The translations under genes and the position numbers were made by a program. Under the pieces are notes generated by a model, which saw only the letters and a program-made list of their open reading frames with translations, was not told where the DNA came from and did no database searches. Below, in pieces: positions 46,748 to 58,200 of a stretch of 64,000 bases of DNA. The stretch comes from Amycolatopsis sp. EV170708-02-1. GTDB taxonomy: Bacteria; Actinomycetota; Actinomycetes; Mycobacteriales; Pseudonocardiaceae. Numbering within the stretch: position 1 is the first letter of the stretch; each line of letters opens with the position of its first letter. The stretch lies in NCBI RefSeq assembly GCF_022479115.1, contig NZ_CP092497.1, positions 124,001 through 188,000 of the forward strand, read 5' to 3'.

Positions 46748-49700
46748 GACTTCTCACCTTCGGCCAGCTGGCGCTGGACCTCCTCGTCGCTGAGCTGGTC
46801 GAGGTCTTCCTCGAGCCGCCGCTCGATCTCCGCGGCGAGCCCGGCGACAGTGGTGAGGGTGAACAGGCCCCGCACCGGGATGTCGACCTCGATCTGCTTG
46901 CGGAGCCGGGCCATCGCGCGGATCGCCAGCAGCGAGTTGCCGCCGCGGGCGAAGAAGTCGTCGTGCGCGCCGAGGTCGTCGATGCCGAGCAGCTCCCCGA
47001 GCACCTCGGCGACGAGTTCTTCGGCCGCGGTCCGGGGTGCGACGTACGCCGGTGCCTCATCGGGTTCGGGATCCGGCAGCGCGGCCCGGTCGAGTTTGCC
47101 GCTGGCCGCCATCGGCAGCGCGTCGAGCGACACGAACCGGGTCGGCACCAGGTACTCCGGCAACGTCTTCCTCAGGGCCTCGGCCGCGCCTTCGGTGCTG
47201 CCGACGACGTAGCCGACGAGCGCGTCGCCGCGGACCGCCACGGCCGCGTCCCGCACGTCCGACAGCTCCCGCAGCGCCGCTTCGACCTCGCCGGGCTCGA
47301 TGCGGTAGCCGCGCAGCTTCACCTGCTCGTCGGCGCGGCCGAGGTAGTCGAGCGAGCCGTCGCGACGCCAGCGGACGAGGTCGCCGGTGGCGTACATCCG
47401 GCCGGACGGTCCCTCGATGAACTTCTCCGCGGTCAGGTCCGGCAGCCCGAGGTAGCCGCGGGCGAGCTGCGGCCCGGCGACGTACAGCTCGCCCGGGACG
47501 CCCGGCGGCACCGGACGCCGCCGCTCGTCGAGGACGTACACGCGGGTGCCGGGCACCGGACGGCCGATCGAGACCGGCCCGGAGGGAAGTTCGTCCCCGG
47601 GTTCGATCCGGTGCACGACGCAGCCGACCGTGGCCTCCGTCGGGCCGTACTCGTTGACGACGAGCGTGCCGGGGTGCCGGTCCCGCCACGGCTGGACGGT
47701 CTCGGCGGTCAGCGCTTCGCCACCGAGCACCAGCTCACCCGTCGGGAACAGCTCCTCGGCGAGGATGGCGAGGTGCGTCGGAGTCGCTTTGACGAACGTC
47801 GGGCGGCCGCCGTCGACCACCGCTCCCCCGGCGGTGAGGGTGCCGAGCAGTGTCGTCACGGTGAGGTCGAACGACGGCGACGTGTGCAGCAACGCACGCC
47901 CGGCCAGGCCGGGGTACGCCTCACGCGCCCACGCCAGGTACGTGTCGACGGCCCGATGCTCGACCTCGACACCCTTGGGCCGCCCGGTCGATCCCGACGT
48001 GTAGATCACGTAGGCGACGTCGCCCGGCCCGGCCGCCGGTTCCGGATCCTCGGCGGCCGCGGCGGACCACTCGGCCGGGTCGTCCAGGGCCAGCGTCTTC
48101 GTGTCCAAAGTGGACTCGCCGGTGACCAGCACGAACGGGACACCCGCGTCGGCGAGGATCAGCTCCTGCCGTGGGGCCGGGTTGTCCGGGTCGAGCGGGA
48201 CGTAGGCCGCGCCGCTCTTCAGCACCCCGAGTACGCCGGTCAGCAGGTCCGCCGAGTTCGGCACGCAGACGCCGACGACGGTGCCGGGACCGGCGCCCAG
48301 CTCGCGCAGCCGGTGTGCGACACGGTTGGCCCGCGCGTTCAGCTCGGCATACGTCAAGCGAACCCCGCCGAAGTCGACGGCGGGTGCGTCCGGAGTTCGC
48401 CGCGCCTGGTCCTCGAACCTGACGTGCACCGGCTGGGTGTCCGAAGTGGACACTGCCGGGTTCCAGCCGGTCAGGACCAGTTCACGTTCGGCGTCCGACA
48501 GCAGCGGCAGATCCGCGACCGACTGAGCGGGATCGGCGATCGCCGCGGTCAGCAGCCGCACGTATCGCTCGGCCAGGGCTTCGGCGGTCTCGCGGTCGAA
48601 CAGGTCGGTGCGGTAGACGAGCCTGCCGTCCACGGCGGTCAGATCGATCGCGATGTCGTCCTTCGCGGTGGCCGAGCGGATCGGCTCCAGCCCCGAGTCG
48701 GGCAGGAAGTTGAACCCGAGCTGGTACAGCGCCTGCACGCCGGGGTCGCGTTCGGCCCCGACCGCCTCGGCGACCGCCTGGAACGGCACCTGGCTGTGGT
48801 CGATCGCCTCCAGCAGCGTGGTCCGGACCCGGCCGACCAGCTCGGTGAACGCGGGCGCGCCGGAGCAGTCGACCCGCACGGCCATCTGGTTGACGAACAT
48901 GCCGATCAGATCGGCCAGCTCGGGCAGGTCGCGGCCGGCGACCGGGACGCCGACGACGATGTCGTCCACTCTGGACAGTCGCGACAGCAGTGCCGCGTAG
49001 CCGGCCAGCAGCACCATGAACGGCGACGCCGACAGCTCCCGGCTCAGCTCGCCGACCCGGTCGATCAGACCGTCCGGGAGGGTGAAATGCACCTGGTCAC
49101 CGGCGAACGTCAGCTCCGACGGCCGCGGCCGGTCGGTGGGCAGGCCGTGCACCGGCGGCAGCCCGGCGAGCTGCTTGCGCCAGTAGTCCAGCTGTTCGCT
49201 GGACGTTTCGAGCTGCCCGCGCTGCCAGGCCGAGTAGTCCGGGTACTGGATGGCCAGCTCGGGCAGCTTCGGCTCGCGGCCCTCGAACACGGCGTCGCAC
49301 GCCTCGCCCAGCTCCGTGCCCAGCACCAGCACCGAACCGGCGTCGAAAACGGTGTGGTGCACGACGAACGTGAGCACCCACTCGTCGTCGGCCATCCGGC
49401 ACACCTGGGCCCGCCACGGCGGCGGCGCGTCGAGCGGGATGGCCCCGCGCGACACATCACCGACGAGCTCGGCGAGCCGCTCTTCACGGGCGCCGGCGGG
49501 CAGGTCCCGCAAGTCGTGCACCTCGGGCTCGATCGGCACCTCGGCGTGCACCACCTGCATCAGCGCGCCGCCGTCCATGCGGAACGACGTGCGCAGGGCC
49601 TCGTGCCGCCCGACGATGACGCCGAGCGCGGCGCGCCACTGCTCCGGGGTCAGCGGGCGGTCCAGCCGGGCCTGGCAGTGCAGGTTGTACACCGGGGACG

Positions 49701-49779
49701 CCGGGTCGAGCTGGCCGGACAGCCAGATCCGCTCCTGCCCGAACGAGGCTGGGAACGTCCATTCCTTCGTGTCGCTCAT
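46744..49779 (-). CDS. NRPS elongation module C-A(Asn)-T
   Basis: A 1011-residue module. C domain (~10-440) with [12 protein letters not shown], an HHxxxDA variant of HHxxxDG. A domain (~450-900) with [14 protein letters not shown] near 592, [28 protein letters not shown] and [12 protein letters not shown]. The hand-read code D-L-T-K-V-G-E-V-G-K agrees with the asparagine codes I know. T domain with [12 protein letters not shown] near 947. ATG 49779; its stop overlaps the next module by ATGA. It adds Asn (or hydroxy-Asn) just before the Ser module. No epimerase domain. Confidence 0.93.
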
Positions 49780-49829
49780 GATTTCCTGTTCAGTGGGAGG
49801 TCAAGCGAAAGTGCCGCGGCGGTCCAGGT

Positions 49830-49879
49830 GGTCGTGAGTGCTGAGGACGGTTCTAACCGTCCTCAACACTCACGAGACC
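49830..49879. repeat. Dispersed palindromic element, short copy
   Basis: GGTCGTGAGTG (49830-49840) and CACTCACGAGACC (49867-49879) enclose an inner hairpin, TGAGGACGGTT / AACCGTCCTCA (49842-49865). It fills the 111-bp gap between the PKS gene and the Asn module. On the minus strand it could act as an attenuator or RNA stabiliser within the operon. Confidence 0.75.
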
Positions 49880-49890
49880 GCACCCACGGC

Positions 49891-52800
49891 TCAGCGCTCG
49901 AGCTTCGGGATGGTGGTCCGGGCGGGTTCTTCGGCGGGTGCCTCGGCCTTGTCGGCGCGCAGCTCCTCGATCCGCTCGGCCAGGGTGGCCACTGTGGACG
50001 CTTCGAACAGCGTCTTCATCGCCAGCCGTGTGCCGGTGGCCTTGCGCACCTGGGCGATGAGCTGGATCGCGACCAGCGAGTTGCCGCCGAGGGCGAAGAA
50101 GTCGTCGTGCACGCCGATCTTCTCCACGCCGAGCAGCTCGGTCCACTGGCGGGCGATCTCGGCCTCCAGGTCGGTGCGCGGGGCGACGTAGTCGTCCTCC
50201 GAAACCGTCACCGGCGTTTCGCCGGGTTCCTCCAGTTCTTCGGCGCCGACCTGGCGCTCGATCAGCTCCCGCACCGGCAGGGTGGCGATCACCACCTGCC
50301 CGCCGAGACCGGGCGACAACGCCCGGACGAACGCCTCGGCGCCGTCCACCGGCCGGATCCCGGTCGACGTCTTGTCCACAGTGGACACAGCTGAGGTCGC
50401 GGTCAGGCCGCCGCCGACGGCCTCTTGATCCACTTGCCGCAGCACGAAGTCCTCGATCGTGACGAGCACTCGGCCGGTCTCGTCGCACAGCGACAGATCG
50501 GCCGCCACCACCTGGTCGCCGCCGGTGTCGCGGTAGCGCAGGTGGCTGCGGAAACTCGCCGGGAGCGCGTCGTGCACGACGATCCGGCCGTAGCTCATCG
50601 GCAGGTAGGTGCCGCTCCCCCGGCCGCGGCCGAACGCGGTCGCCACGTCGAGCAGTGCCGGATGCAGGCCCCATGCGCCGAGGTCACCCGCCGCCGCGCC
50701 GGGAGCCGTGATCGTGGCCAGCTCCTCCTGCGCGCCGATACGGTGTTCGCGCAGCGCCGCCCAGCGCGGGCCGAAGGTGACCATGCTGGTGCGGCCGGTG
50801 CCGAAACCGTTCCCGTCGTCGATCGGCTCGGTCCGCCCCGTCACCGCGTCGATGTCCACAGTGGACACCGCCTCGGCCGCCGTCCACCCCGCGGCCCCGC
50901 GCACGTGGGTCCGGCTCGCGCCGGCGACGTGGCTGGTCACGGTGAATTCGTCGCCGTCGAACTCCACGCGGTACTCCGCGGTCGAGCCGTCCGGGACACC
51001 GAACGGCTCCAGGAACACGACGTCCCGCAGTTCGACGACGTGTCCCTCACCGGGCTTCGGCAGCGCCGCGGCCACCGCCGCGCGGACGGTCTCGAGATGT
51101 CCCGTGCCCGGCACCACCGGCACCCCGGCGATCCGGTGCTCGTCGAGCAGCCAGTGCGTGGCCGCCGAGACGAGACCGTGCGCGCCGTTCTCGGTGCGCG
51201 TGGTGAGCACGGGGTGCTCGACCGGGCCGAGCGCCCGCGACCGGGCGGTGCGGATCGTGGTCGGCGCGGCCACCTCCGCGGCCATGCCGACCTCGTCCCA
51301 GCCACCCCAGGCATGCGAGACCAGCCGCGCCTGCCAGCCGTGGCCGCCCCGCGCGTAGGCGTCGAGGAAGTTGTTGGCGGCGCAGTAGTCGACCTGCCCG
51401 ATACCGCCCGCCACCGCGGTGATCGACGAGCACAGCGCGACGAAATCCATCGGCAGGTCGGCGAACGCCTCGGCCAGCGCCAGCGTCCCGGCGATCTTCG
51501 GGGCCAGCACGGCCTCGGCCGCGGCCCGCTCCTTCACCTCGGCGACGCCACCACCGGGCAACCCGGCGGCGTGCACGATCCCGTCGAGACCGCCGAACTC
51601 GCGCTCGGCCAGCTCACGCACCTCGCGCAGGCGCGCCGCGTCGGTGACGTCGGCGGCGACGACGTGCACCACCGCGCCCGCGGCCTCCATCCGCCGCACG
51701 GCGAGCATCGCGCGCCCGGCGCGGTCGGTGCCGCCGTGCGCGGCGAGGTGCGCGTCCCACTCAGCCCGCGGCGGCAGCCCGGCGCGGGTGAGCAGCACGA
51801 GCTTCGCCCGCACCCGGCGGGCGAGGTCCTCGGCGAGCGTGATGCCGATGCCGCCGGTCCCGCCTGTGATCAGGTACCGGCCGCCGTCGCGCAGCACCGG
51901 CTCGGCGGCCGCGGGCAGTTCGAGCTGGGTGTAGTCCAGCACCCAGCGACGACCGGCCCGCAGCGCGACCTCGGCCGCCGCGTCGGCCGGGCGGAACAGC
52001 TCGGCGACGGCGTCCATGACGTCGGCAGCGTCGATCACGTCGATCCGGCGCACCACCGTGCCCGCGATCTCCAGCGGCACCACCCGCGCGATACCGGCGA
52101 GGGTCGCGTGCTCGGGCCGGGTCAGATCGGTTCCGGTGACGTCGGCGGCGCCGGTGCTCACCACGTCGATCCGCACCGGCTCGCCCCAGGCCTGGACGAG
52201 GTTCAGCACGCTGAAGAACCCGAGGTCCTGTGCGGCCATGCCGCGCTCTTCCCCGGCCATCGTCCAGGCGTGCACGACCCGCTCGGGCCGGGCGGGCAGC
52301 GCGGCGACGAGCGCGTCGTAGTCGTCGCGCACTCCGGGCCGGACGGTGAAGCCGGTCTCCGTCGCGGCGAACGCGTCGCCGGGCCGCACCTCGGTGACCG
52401 TCACACCCGCGTCGCGCAGCAGTGCGGGCAGGACGTCTTCGGCGGCGAAGACGAGCGCGTTCGCGAACGGCTCGCGTCTCAGGTCCGGTTCCGCCTGCCG
52501 CCACGCGGGAACCGCGAACCACTCGGGCAGCGGCAACGGACCACTCGACCGCACGGGCTGGGTGGCCGTCACCGGGTCCGGGTCGACCCAGTACCGCTTG
52601 CGCGCGTACGGGTAGCCGGGAAGCGGGACCCGGTGGCCGGGCGCGCCGAACGTCCGCGGTTCCAGGGAAACCCCGTTCGTCCACAAGAGACCGGCCGCGC
52701 CGTAGAGCGTTTCGACGTCGCCGATGCGCTCGGTACGGCCCGGCAGGCTCGGCTGCGGCGCGGGCATGCCCTTCGGCACCTGGCCGCGGGACAGCCCGGA

Positions 52801-55218
52801 CAGCTGATGACCCGGGCCGCATTCGACGAGCGCCCACCGTCCGCCGCGGGCGAACAGGTTCTTGACGCAGTCGCCGAACCGGACGGCCTGACGCAGGTGC
52901 GAGGCCCAGTAGGCGGGGTCGGTGGCCTGCGCGTCGGTGATCCACTCGCCGGTGACGTTCGACAGGAACGGCAGCGCGGGCGCGGTGCGCGCGACGGCGG
53001 CGACGGCCGCGGTGAACTCGGCGAGGATCGGGTCCATCATCGGCGAGTGGAACGCGTGCGAGGTCACCAGCTCGCGGCATTGCACGCCGCTGGCCTTGAG
53101 CGTCGCCGCGAACTCCGCGACCGCTTCCGACGGCCCGGCCACGACGCAGGTGCCGGGCCCGTTCACCCCGGCGATCGCGAGCGTGTCCGGCAGCCGCGAG
53201 GCGACGCTCTCCTCGTCGAGCTGGACGGCCAGCATCGCCCCGGCGGGCATCGACTGCATCAGGCGGCCGCGGGTGGCGACCAGGTTCAGCGCGTCCGGCA
53301 GGGTGAAGACCCCGGCGACGGTGGCGGCGACGTATTCGCCGACCGAGTGACCGATCATCGCCGCTGGCCGCACACCCCAGCTCTGCCACAGCTTCGCCAG
53401 CGCGTACTCGACGACGAACAGCGCGGGCTGGGTCACGCGGGTTTCCCGCAGCGCCTGCTCGCCGCCGCGCCCGAAGATCAGCTCGCGTAGCTCCGGCAGC
53501 TCGGATTCGAGCAGCCGCAGGCACTCGTCGACGGCCGCGGCGAACACCGGCTCGGCGTCGTACAGCTCGGCGCCCATCCCGGCGTACTGGGAACCCTGCC
53601 CGGGGAAGAGGAACGCCACGTTCGTCTCCCCGGCCCGCGCGGACACGAGACGCCGGGGATCGCGCAGGCCGTCGACCGCGTCCTCCGGGTCACGGGCGAC
53701 GACGACCGCGCGGTGCGGGTACTCGGTGCGCCCGGCGGCGAGGGTGTACGCCACGTCGGCGAGATCGAGGTCGACGTCCCCGGCCAGCCGGTCGGCGAGC
53801 CGGTCGACCGCGGCCGAGAGCGCTTCCGCGGTGTTGGCCGACACCCGCAGCAGATGCGCCGGACGCGGTGTCCGGGACCGCTGCGGGCTCGGCGCCTCTT
53901 CCAGCACGACGTGCGCGTTGGTGCCGCCGACGCCGAACGAGCTGACGCCCGCCCGTCGCGGCGCCCGGCCCGCCTCCCATTTCGTCACCTCGCGCGCCGG
54001 GTAGAACGGGGTCGCCGGGAAGTCGATCCCCGGGTTGGGTTCGTGGTAGTTGATGGTCGGCGGGATCAGCCCGTGCTCCATGACCAGGACGGCCTTGATC
54101 AACGCGACCACGCCCGCGGCCTGCGACAGGTGGCCGATGTTGGACTTCACCGAGCCGATCGCGCACCAGCCGGTGTCCGTGACCCGGTCACCGTACACAG
54201 TGGACAGTGCGGTGATCTCGATCGGATCGCCCAGCGCGGTGCCGGTGCCGTGTGCCTCGACGTAGCCGATGGTGCGCGGATCGACGCCTGCCATGCCGAC
54301 GGCCTGCGCGACCGCTTCCGTCTGCCCGGACACGCTGGGCGCGGAGAAGCCGACCTTGGTGGCGCCGTCGTTGTTGATCGCGTTGCCCAGCACGACACCG
54401 CGGATGTGGTCGCCGTCCTCGATCGCCTGCGACAGCCGCTTCACCAGCACGACCCCGACGCCGCTGCTCCAGACCGTGCCGTTGGCGCCCGCGTCGAACG
54501 CGCGCACGTGGCCGTCCGGCGAGGTGAAACCGTCGACGCCCATGTAGCCGACGCCGTGCGGCATCTCCACGTTGACCCCGCCCGCCAGCGCCATGTCGCA
54601 CTCGCCGTTGCGCAGCGCCTCGCAGGCGAGATGCACCGCGACCAGGGACGTCGAGCAGGCGGTGAACACCGCGAGGCTCGGGCCGCGCAGGTTGAGCTTG
54701 TACGACACCGAGGTCGTCAGGTAGCTCGGCTGGTTGCCGGTCGAGATGCCGATCCCGCCGTGCTGCGAGGCGAGGAGCCGCTCGTTGCGCATCAGGTTCT
54801 CGGTCAGGTAGCCGGTGCCGCCCGACCCGCCGTAGACGCCGATCGCGCCGTCGAAGCGGGCCGGGTCGTAACCCGCGTCGGTCAGCGCGGCGTGGCACGA
54901 CTGGAGGAACAGCCGATGCTGCGGGTCGGTGATCTCGGCCTCGCGGCTGGTCATACCGAACAGTTCGGCGTCGAACTCGTCGAAGCCGTCGACCACGGCG
55001 GTGGCGTTCACCCAGCTCGGATCGTCCACCGTGTCCGGCGCGGCGCCGCGGGCGATCATCTCCTCGCGGGTGGCGGGCACGATCGACTCGACACCGTCGA
55101 CGAGATTGCGCCAGAACTGGTGCGCGTCACGCGCGCCGGGCACGCGCACGTCGAGTCCGACGATCGCGATCGGTTCGGCTCCGGGATCGCCGGTGCCGGT
55201 TTCGGGGAGGTGGGTCAC
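49891..55218 (-). CDS. Type I PKS module KS-AT-KR-DH-ACP
   Basis: A 1775-residue polyketide synthase from GTG 55218 (GGATAGGAGC upstream). KS (~20-440): FTACSTSLVAVHLA (Cys), VEAHGTGTALGDP and KSNIGHLSQAAG (His). AT (~550-830): GHSVGEYVAA, and HAFHSPMMDP near 719, the malonyl-CoA type. KR: GGTGGIGITLAEDL near 1117 and QVDYCAANNF (Tyr near 1278). DH follows the KR: DEHRIAGVPVVPGT near 1358 (H-x3-G-x4-P) and GLHPALLDVA. ACP: FFALGGNSLVAIQL near 1713. It adds one malonyl unit and should give a 2,3-enoyl group. The KR-before-DH order is unusual. The ACP carries an NRPS-like signature and feeds the Asn module. Confidence 0.93.
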   Translation of the reverse strand: MTHLPETGTGDPGAEPIAIVGLDVRVPGARDAHQFWRNLVDGVESIVPATREEMIARGAAPDTVDDPSWVNATAVVDGFDEFDAELFGMTSREAEITDPQHRLFLQSCHAALTDAGYDPARFDGAIGVYGGSGGTGYLTENLMRNERLLASQHGGIGISTGNQPSYLTTSVSYKLNLRGPSLAVFTACSTSLVAVHLACEALRNGECDMALAGGVNVEMPHGVGYMGVDGFTSPDGHVRAFDAGANGTVWSSGVGVVLVKRLSQAIEDGDHIRGVVLGNAINNDGATKVGFSAPSVSGQTEAVAQAVGMAGVDPRTIGYVEAHGTGTALGDPIEITALSTVYGDRVTDTGWCAIGSVKSNIGHLSQAAGVVALIKAVLVMEHGLIPPTINYHEPNPGIDFPATPFYPAREVTKWEAGRAPRRAGVSSFGVGGTNAHVVLEEAPSPQRSRTPRPAHLLRVSANTAEALSAAVDRLADRLAGDVDLDLADVAYTLAAGRTEYPHRAVVVARDPEDAVDGLRDPRRLVSARAGETNVAFLFPGQGSQYAGMGAELYDAEPVFAAAVDECLRLLESELPELRELIFGRGGEQALRETRVTQPALFVVEYALAKLWQSWGVRPAAMIGHSVGEYVAATVAGVFTLPDALNLVATRGRLMQSMPAGAMLAVQLDEESVASRLPDTLAIAGVNGPGTCVVAGPSEAVAEFAATLKASGVQCRELVTSHAFHSPMMDPILAEFTAAVAAVARTAPALPFLSNVTGEWITDAQATDPAYWASHLRQAVRFGDCVKNLFARGGRWALVECGPGHQLSGLSRGQVPKGMPAPQPSLPGRTERIGDVETLYGAAGLLWTNGVSLEPRTFGAPGHRVPLPGYPYARKRYWVDPDPVTATQPVRSSGPLPLPEWFAVPAWRQAEPDLRREPFANALVFAAEDVLPALLRDAGVTVTEVRPGDAFAATETGFTVRPGVRDDYDALVAALPARPERVVHAWTMAGEERGMAAQDLGFFSVLNLVQAWGEPVRIDVVSTGAADVTGTDLTRPEHATLAGIARVVPLEIAGTVVRRIDVIDAADVMDAVAELFRPADAAAEVALRAGRRWVLDYTQLELPAAAEPVLRDGGRYLITGGTGGIGITLAEDLARRVRAKLVLLTRAGLPPRAEWDAHLAAHGGTDRAGRAMLAVRRMEAAGAVVHVVAADVTDAARLREVRELAEREFGGLDGIVHAAGLPGGGVAEVKERAAAEAVLAPKIAGTLALAEAFADLPMDFVALCSSITAVAGGIGQVDYCAANNFLDAYARGGHGWQARLVSHAWGGWDEVGMAAEVAAPTTIRTARSRALGPVEHPVLTTRTENGAHGLVSAATHWLLDEHRIAGVPVVPGTGHLETVRAAVAAALPKPGEGHVVELRDVVFLEPFGVPDGSTAEYRVEFDGDEFTVTSHVAGASRTHVRGAAGWTAAEAVSTVDIDAVTGRTEPIDDGNGFGTGRTSMVTFGPRWAALREHRIGAQEELATITAPGAAAGDLGAWGLHPALLDVATAFGRGRGSGTYLPMSYGRIVVHDALPASFRSHLRYRDTGGDQVVAADLSLCDETGRVLVTIEDFVLRQVDQEAVGGGLTATSAVSTVDKTSTGIRPVDGAEAFVRALSPGLGGQVVIATLPVRELIERQVGAEELEEPGETPVTVSEDDYVAPRTDLEAEIARQWTELLGVEKIGVHDDFFALGGNSLVAIQLIAQVRKATGTRLAMKTLFEASTVATLAERIEELRADKAEAPAEEPARTTIPKLER

Positions 55219-55228
55219 GGTGGTGCTC

Positions 55229-58200
55229 CTATCCGGGGCCGGCCGGGCCGGCGGTGCGACGGGGTCTTCTGGTCTGGATGCGGCCGCGGCGGGCGGCGAC
55301 GCGTTCGGCGGCACGGGCCAGCTCCGGGACGGCGGCGCCGCCGGAGTGCAGGTGCGCGGCGAGGGCGCGGACGGTGGGGTGGGTGAACAGGTCGACCATC
55401 GGGATCCGGCGGCCGAGCCGGTCGGTGACCTGGGCGTGCACCCGGGCGAGGGCGAGCGAATGGCCGCCCACGTCGAAGAAGTTGTCGGTGTGCCCCACTT
55501 CGGCGACGCCGAGGACGTCGCACCAGGCGCGCGCGATCACGGCCTCGGTCGCGGCGAGCGCCGCCGGGTCCGCGGCCACCGACGGCGGCCGTGCTTGGAC
55601 GCGGGTCGCCGCGGCCGGCGCGGCGGTGCGGACGCTCACCCGCGGCAGTTCCGGCACGCTCGTCCCGACCGGCGCGTCCGGCGCCGCGGCCAGCGCGCCG
55701 AGCAGGGCGACGTAGTCCTCGGCGAGCCCGGCCATCCGGGCGTGGTCGAACAGATCGGGGTTGTACAGCAGTTCGACGCCGTCGTCGTGGACGTACACCG
55801 TGAGGTCGAACGGCGACCCCGGCTTGTCGACCGGCAGCCACGCCGAGGCCACACCGGGCAGGTCCAGGCGTGGCTCGGCGAAGTTCAGGACGTTGAACAT
55901 CACCTGCACGAGCGGGGCGCGCGCGGGATCGCGGGGCACGCCGAGCGCCTCGACGAGCCGCTCGACCGGCGCGGCCGGATGCGCGGTCGCGGCGAGGAGT
56001 TCCGCGCCGCCGTCGCGGACGTGCGTGGCGAAGGCCGCGGCGTCGTCGGCCCGCAGCCGCACCGGCACGATGTCCACGAAGAACCCCGCGACGTCCTGGC
56101 ATTCGGCGAGCTGCCGGTCCGCGACGACCGTGGCGACCAGGTGGTCGGCCGCGCCGGTGAGCCGCCGCAGCAGCTGGCCGAACGCGGCGAGCAACACCCC
56201 GGCGCGGGTCGTGCCCGTGCGGGCGGCCAGTGCCCGCACCGATTCGGCGGCACCGTCCGGAAAGGACTGACGCAGGCTCGCGCCCCGGTAGGTCTGCACG
56301 GCCGGGCGCGGCCGGTCCCTCGGAAGGTCCATTGTGGCCGGTGCACCGGCCAGATGTTCGGTCCACCAGGCGACATCCACCGCTTCCCGGCGTTCGTCGC
56401 GGCCAGCCCGCCACACCGCGTAGTCCGCGTAGGACGCCACCGGCGGCGGCAGCGTTTCGCCCCGATAGGCCGCCGACAGGTCGGCGCACAGCAGGTCCTG
56501 CGACCAGCCGTCGAACACCGCGTGATGCAGCGTGAAGCCGAGCACGTGCTCCGACTCGCCGAGCCGGTAGAGCCGCACGCGCCAAGGAGCCTCGCGGTCG
56601 ACGTGCACGGGCGTCGCGGCGTCGGCGGCCAGCCGGGCCCTCAGACCGTCCTCGGTCACCGGCGCCACCGGCAGCGGAACGTCCGACGGCGGCAGGCGAT
56701 CCGCCACCGGCGCGCCGTCGACGGCCCGGATCCGCCAGCGGAGCACGTCATGCCGCTCGGCGACCGCGCGCAAGGCTTGGCGCAGCGCGTCGACGTCCAG
56801 CGGGCCGGTCAGCCGGAACGCCATCGCGATGTTGTACGGCGCCGCCTCCGGGGCGAGCTGGTCGAGGAACCACAGCCGTCGCTGCTGCGGCGACAGCGCG
56901 GGCGCGTGCCCGGTGGTCAGCCCCTGGCCGGTCAGCGGCGACGCGGCCGCGACCCGCCGGGTGAGCCCGTCGAGCGTGCCACCGGCCAGGACGTCCTCGG
57001 TGGCGACGTCCGCGGCCAGCTCCGTCCGCAGCGCCGCGACCAGGCGCATCGCGGCGATCGAGTTCCCGCCCGAGGCCAGGAAATCCGTCCCCGCGCCGTC
57101 GCCGAGCACTCGCCGCCAGATGGCCGCGACCGCGCGTTCGGCCGGGGTGCCGAGCGGGCCGAGGTCTTGCTTGCCCGCCAGTGCCGCTTCGGCCAGGTCG
57201 CGTAGTGCGGGCCGGTCGATCTTGCCGGTGAGCGGGTTGACCGGCAGGCGATCGAGCACCCGGATCGCGGCCGGGCGCATCGCCGCGGTGAGCCGGTCCC
57301 GGCCCAGTTCGTCCACATCGGACGGTGCGGACGCCGGCGCGAGGAAGGCCACCAGCCGCGTGCCCGCCGGACCGGAGACGGCCGCCACGGCGGCGGCGTC
57401 GACGTCCGGGTGGGTCGTGAGCGCGGCCTCCACCTCGCCCAGCTCGATCCGCTGGCCGCGGACCTTCACCTGCCGGTCGGCGCGGCCGAGGAACTCCAGG
57501 CGGCCGTCGGGCAGCTCGCGGGCCAGGTCTCCGGTGCGGTAGAGCCGTTCTCCCGGCGTGGCCGGGTCGTCGACGAACTTCGCGGCGGTCAGCTCCGGGC
57601 TGCCGAGGTAGCCGTGCGCGACGCCCGGCCCGCCGATGAGCAGTTCGCCGATCTCGCCGGGCGCGACCGGACGCAGCCCGGCGTCCACGACGTACGCCCG
57701 GTGGTTCGGCGTCGGGCGGCCGAGCGGCAACGGGTCGCTGGGGATGCCGGTGACCTCGTCGGTGACGACCACGACGGTGGTCTCGGTCGGACCGTAGGCG
57801 TTGAAGAACCGCCGTCCCGGCAGCCAGCGCGCGGCGAGCTCCGCGGGCACCGGCTCGCCACCGCAGGCGATGACGCGCCAGCCGGGAACCGCCGCGGGGT
57901 CCACCATGGACAGCAGCGTCGGCGTGACGAAGCCCCATTCGACGTCGTGGTCGACGAGGAACCGCCGCAGCCGTTCGGGGTCGGCCCGGTCGGCGGCGCC
58001 GGCGAGCTGGACCGATCCGCCGTGCGCCAGCGGGACGAACACGTCCATGGTGAAGGCGTCGAAGGCGGGCGAGGAGATGCCGAGCGCCCGGGCGCCGGGC
58101 CGGATCCCGAGCGCGGCGGCGAACCCGGTGACGAACGCGACCACGTTGCGGTGGCTGGTCAGCACGCCCTTGGGGCGGCCGGTGGAGCCGGAGGTGTAGA

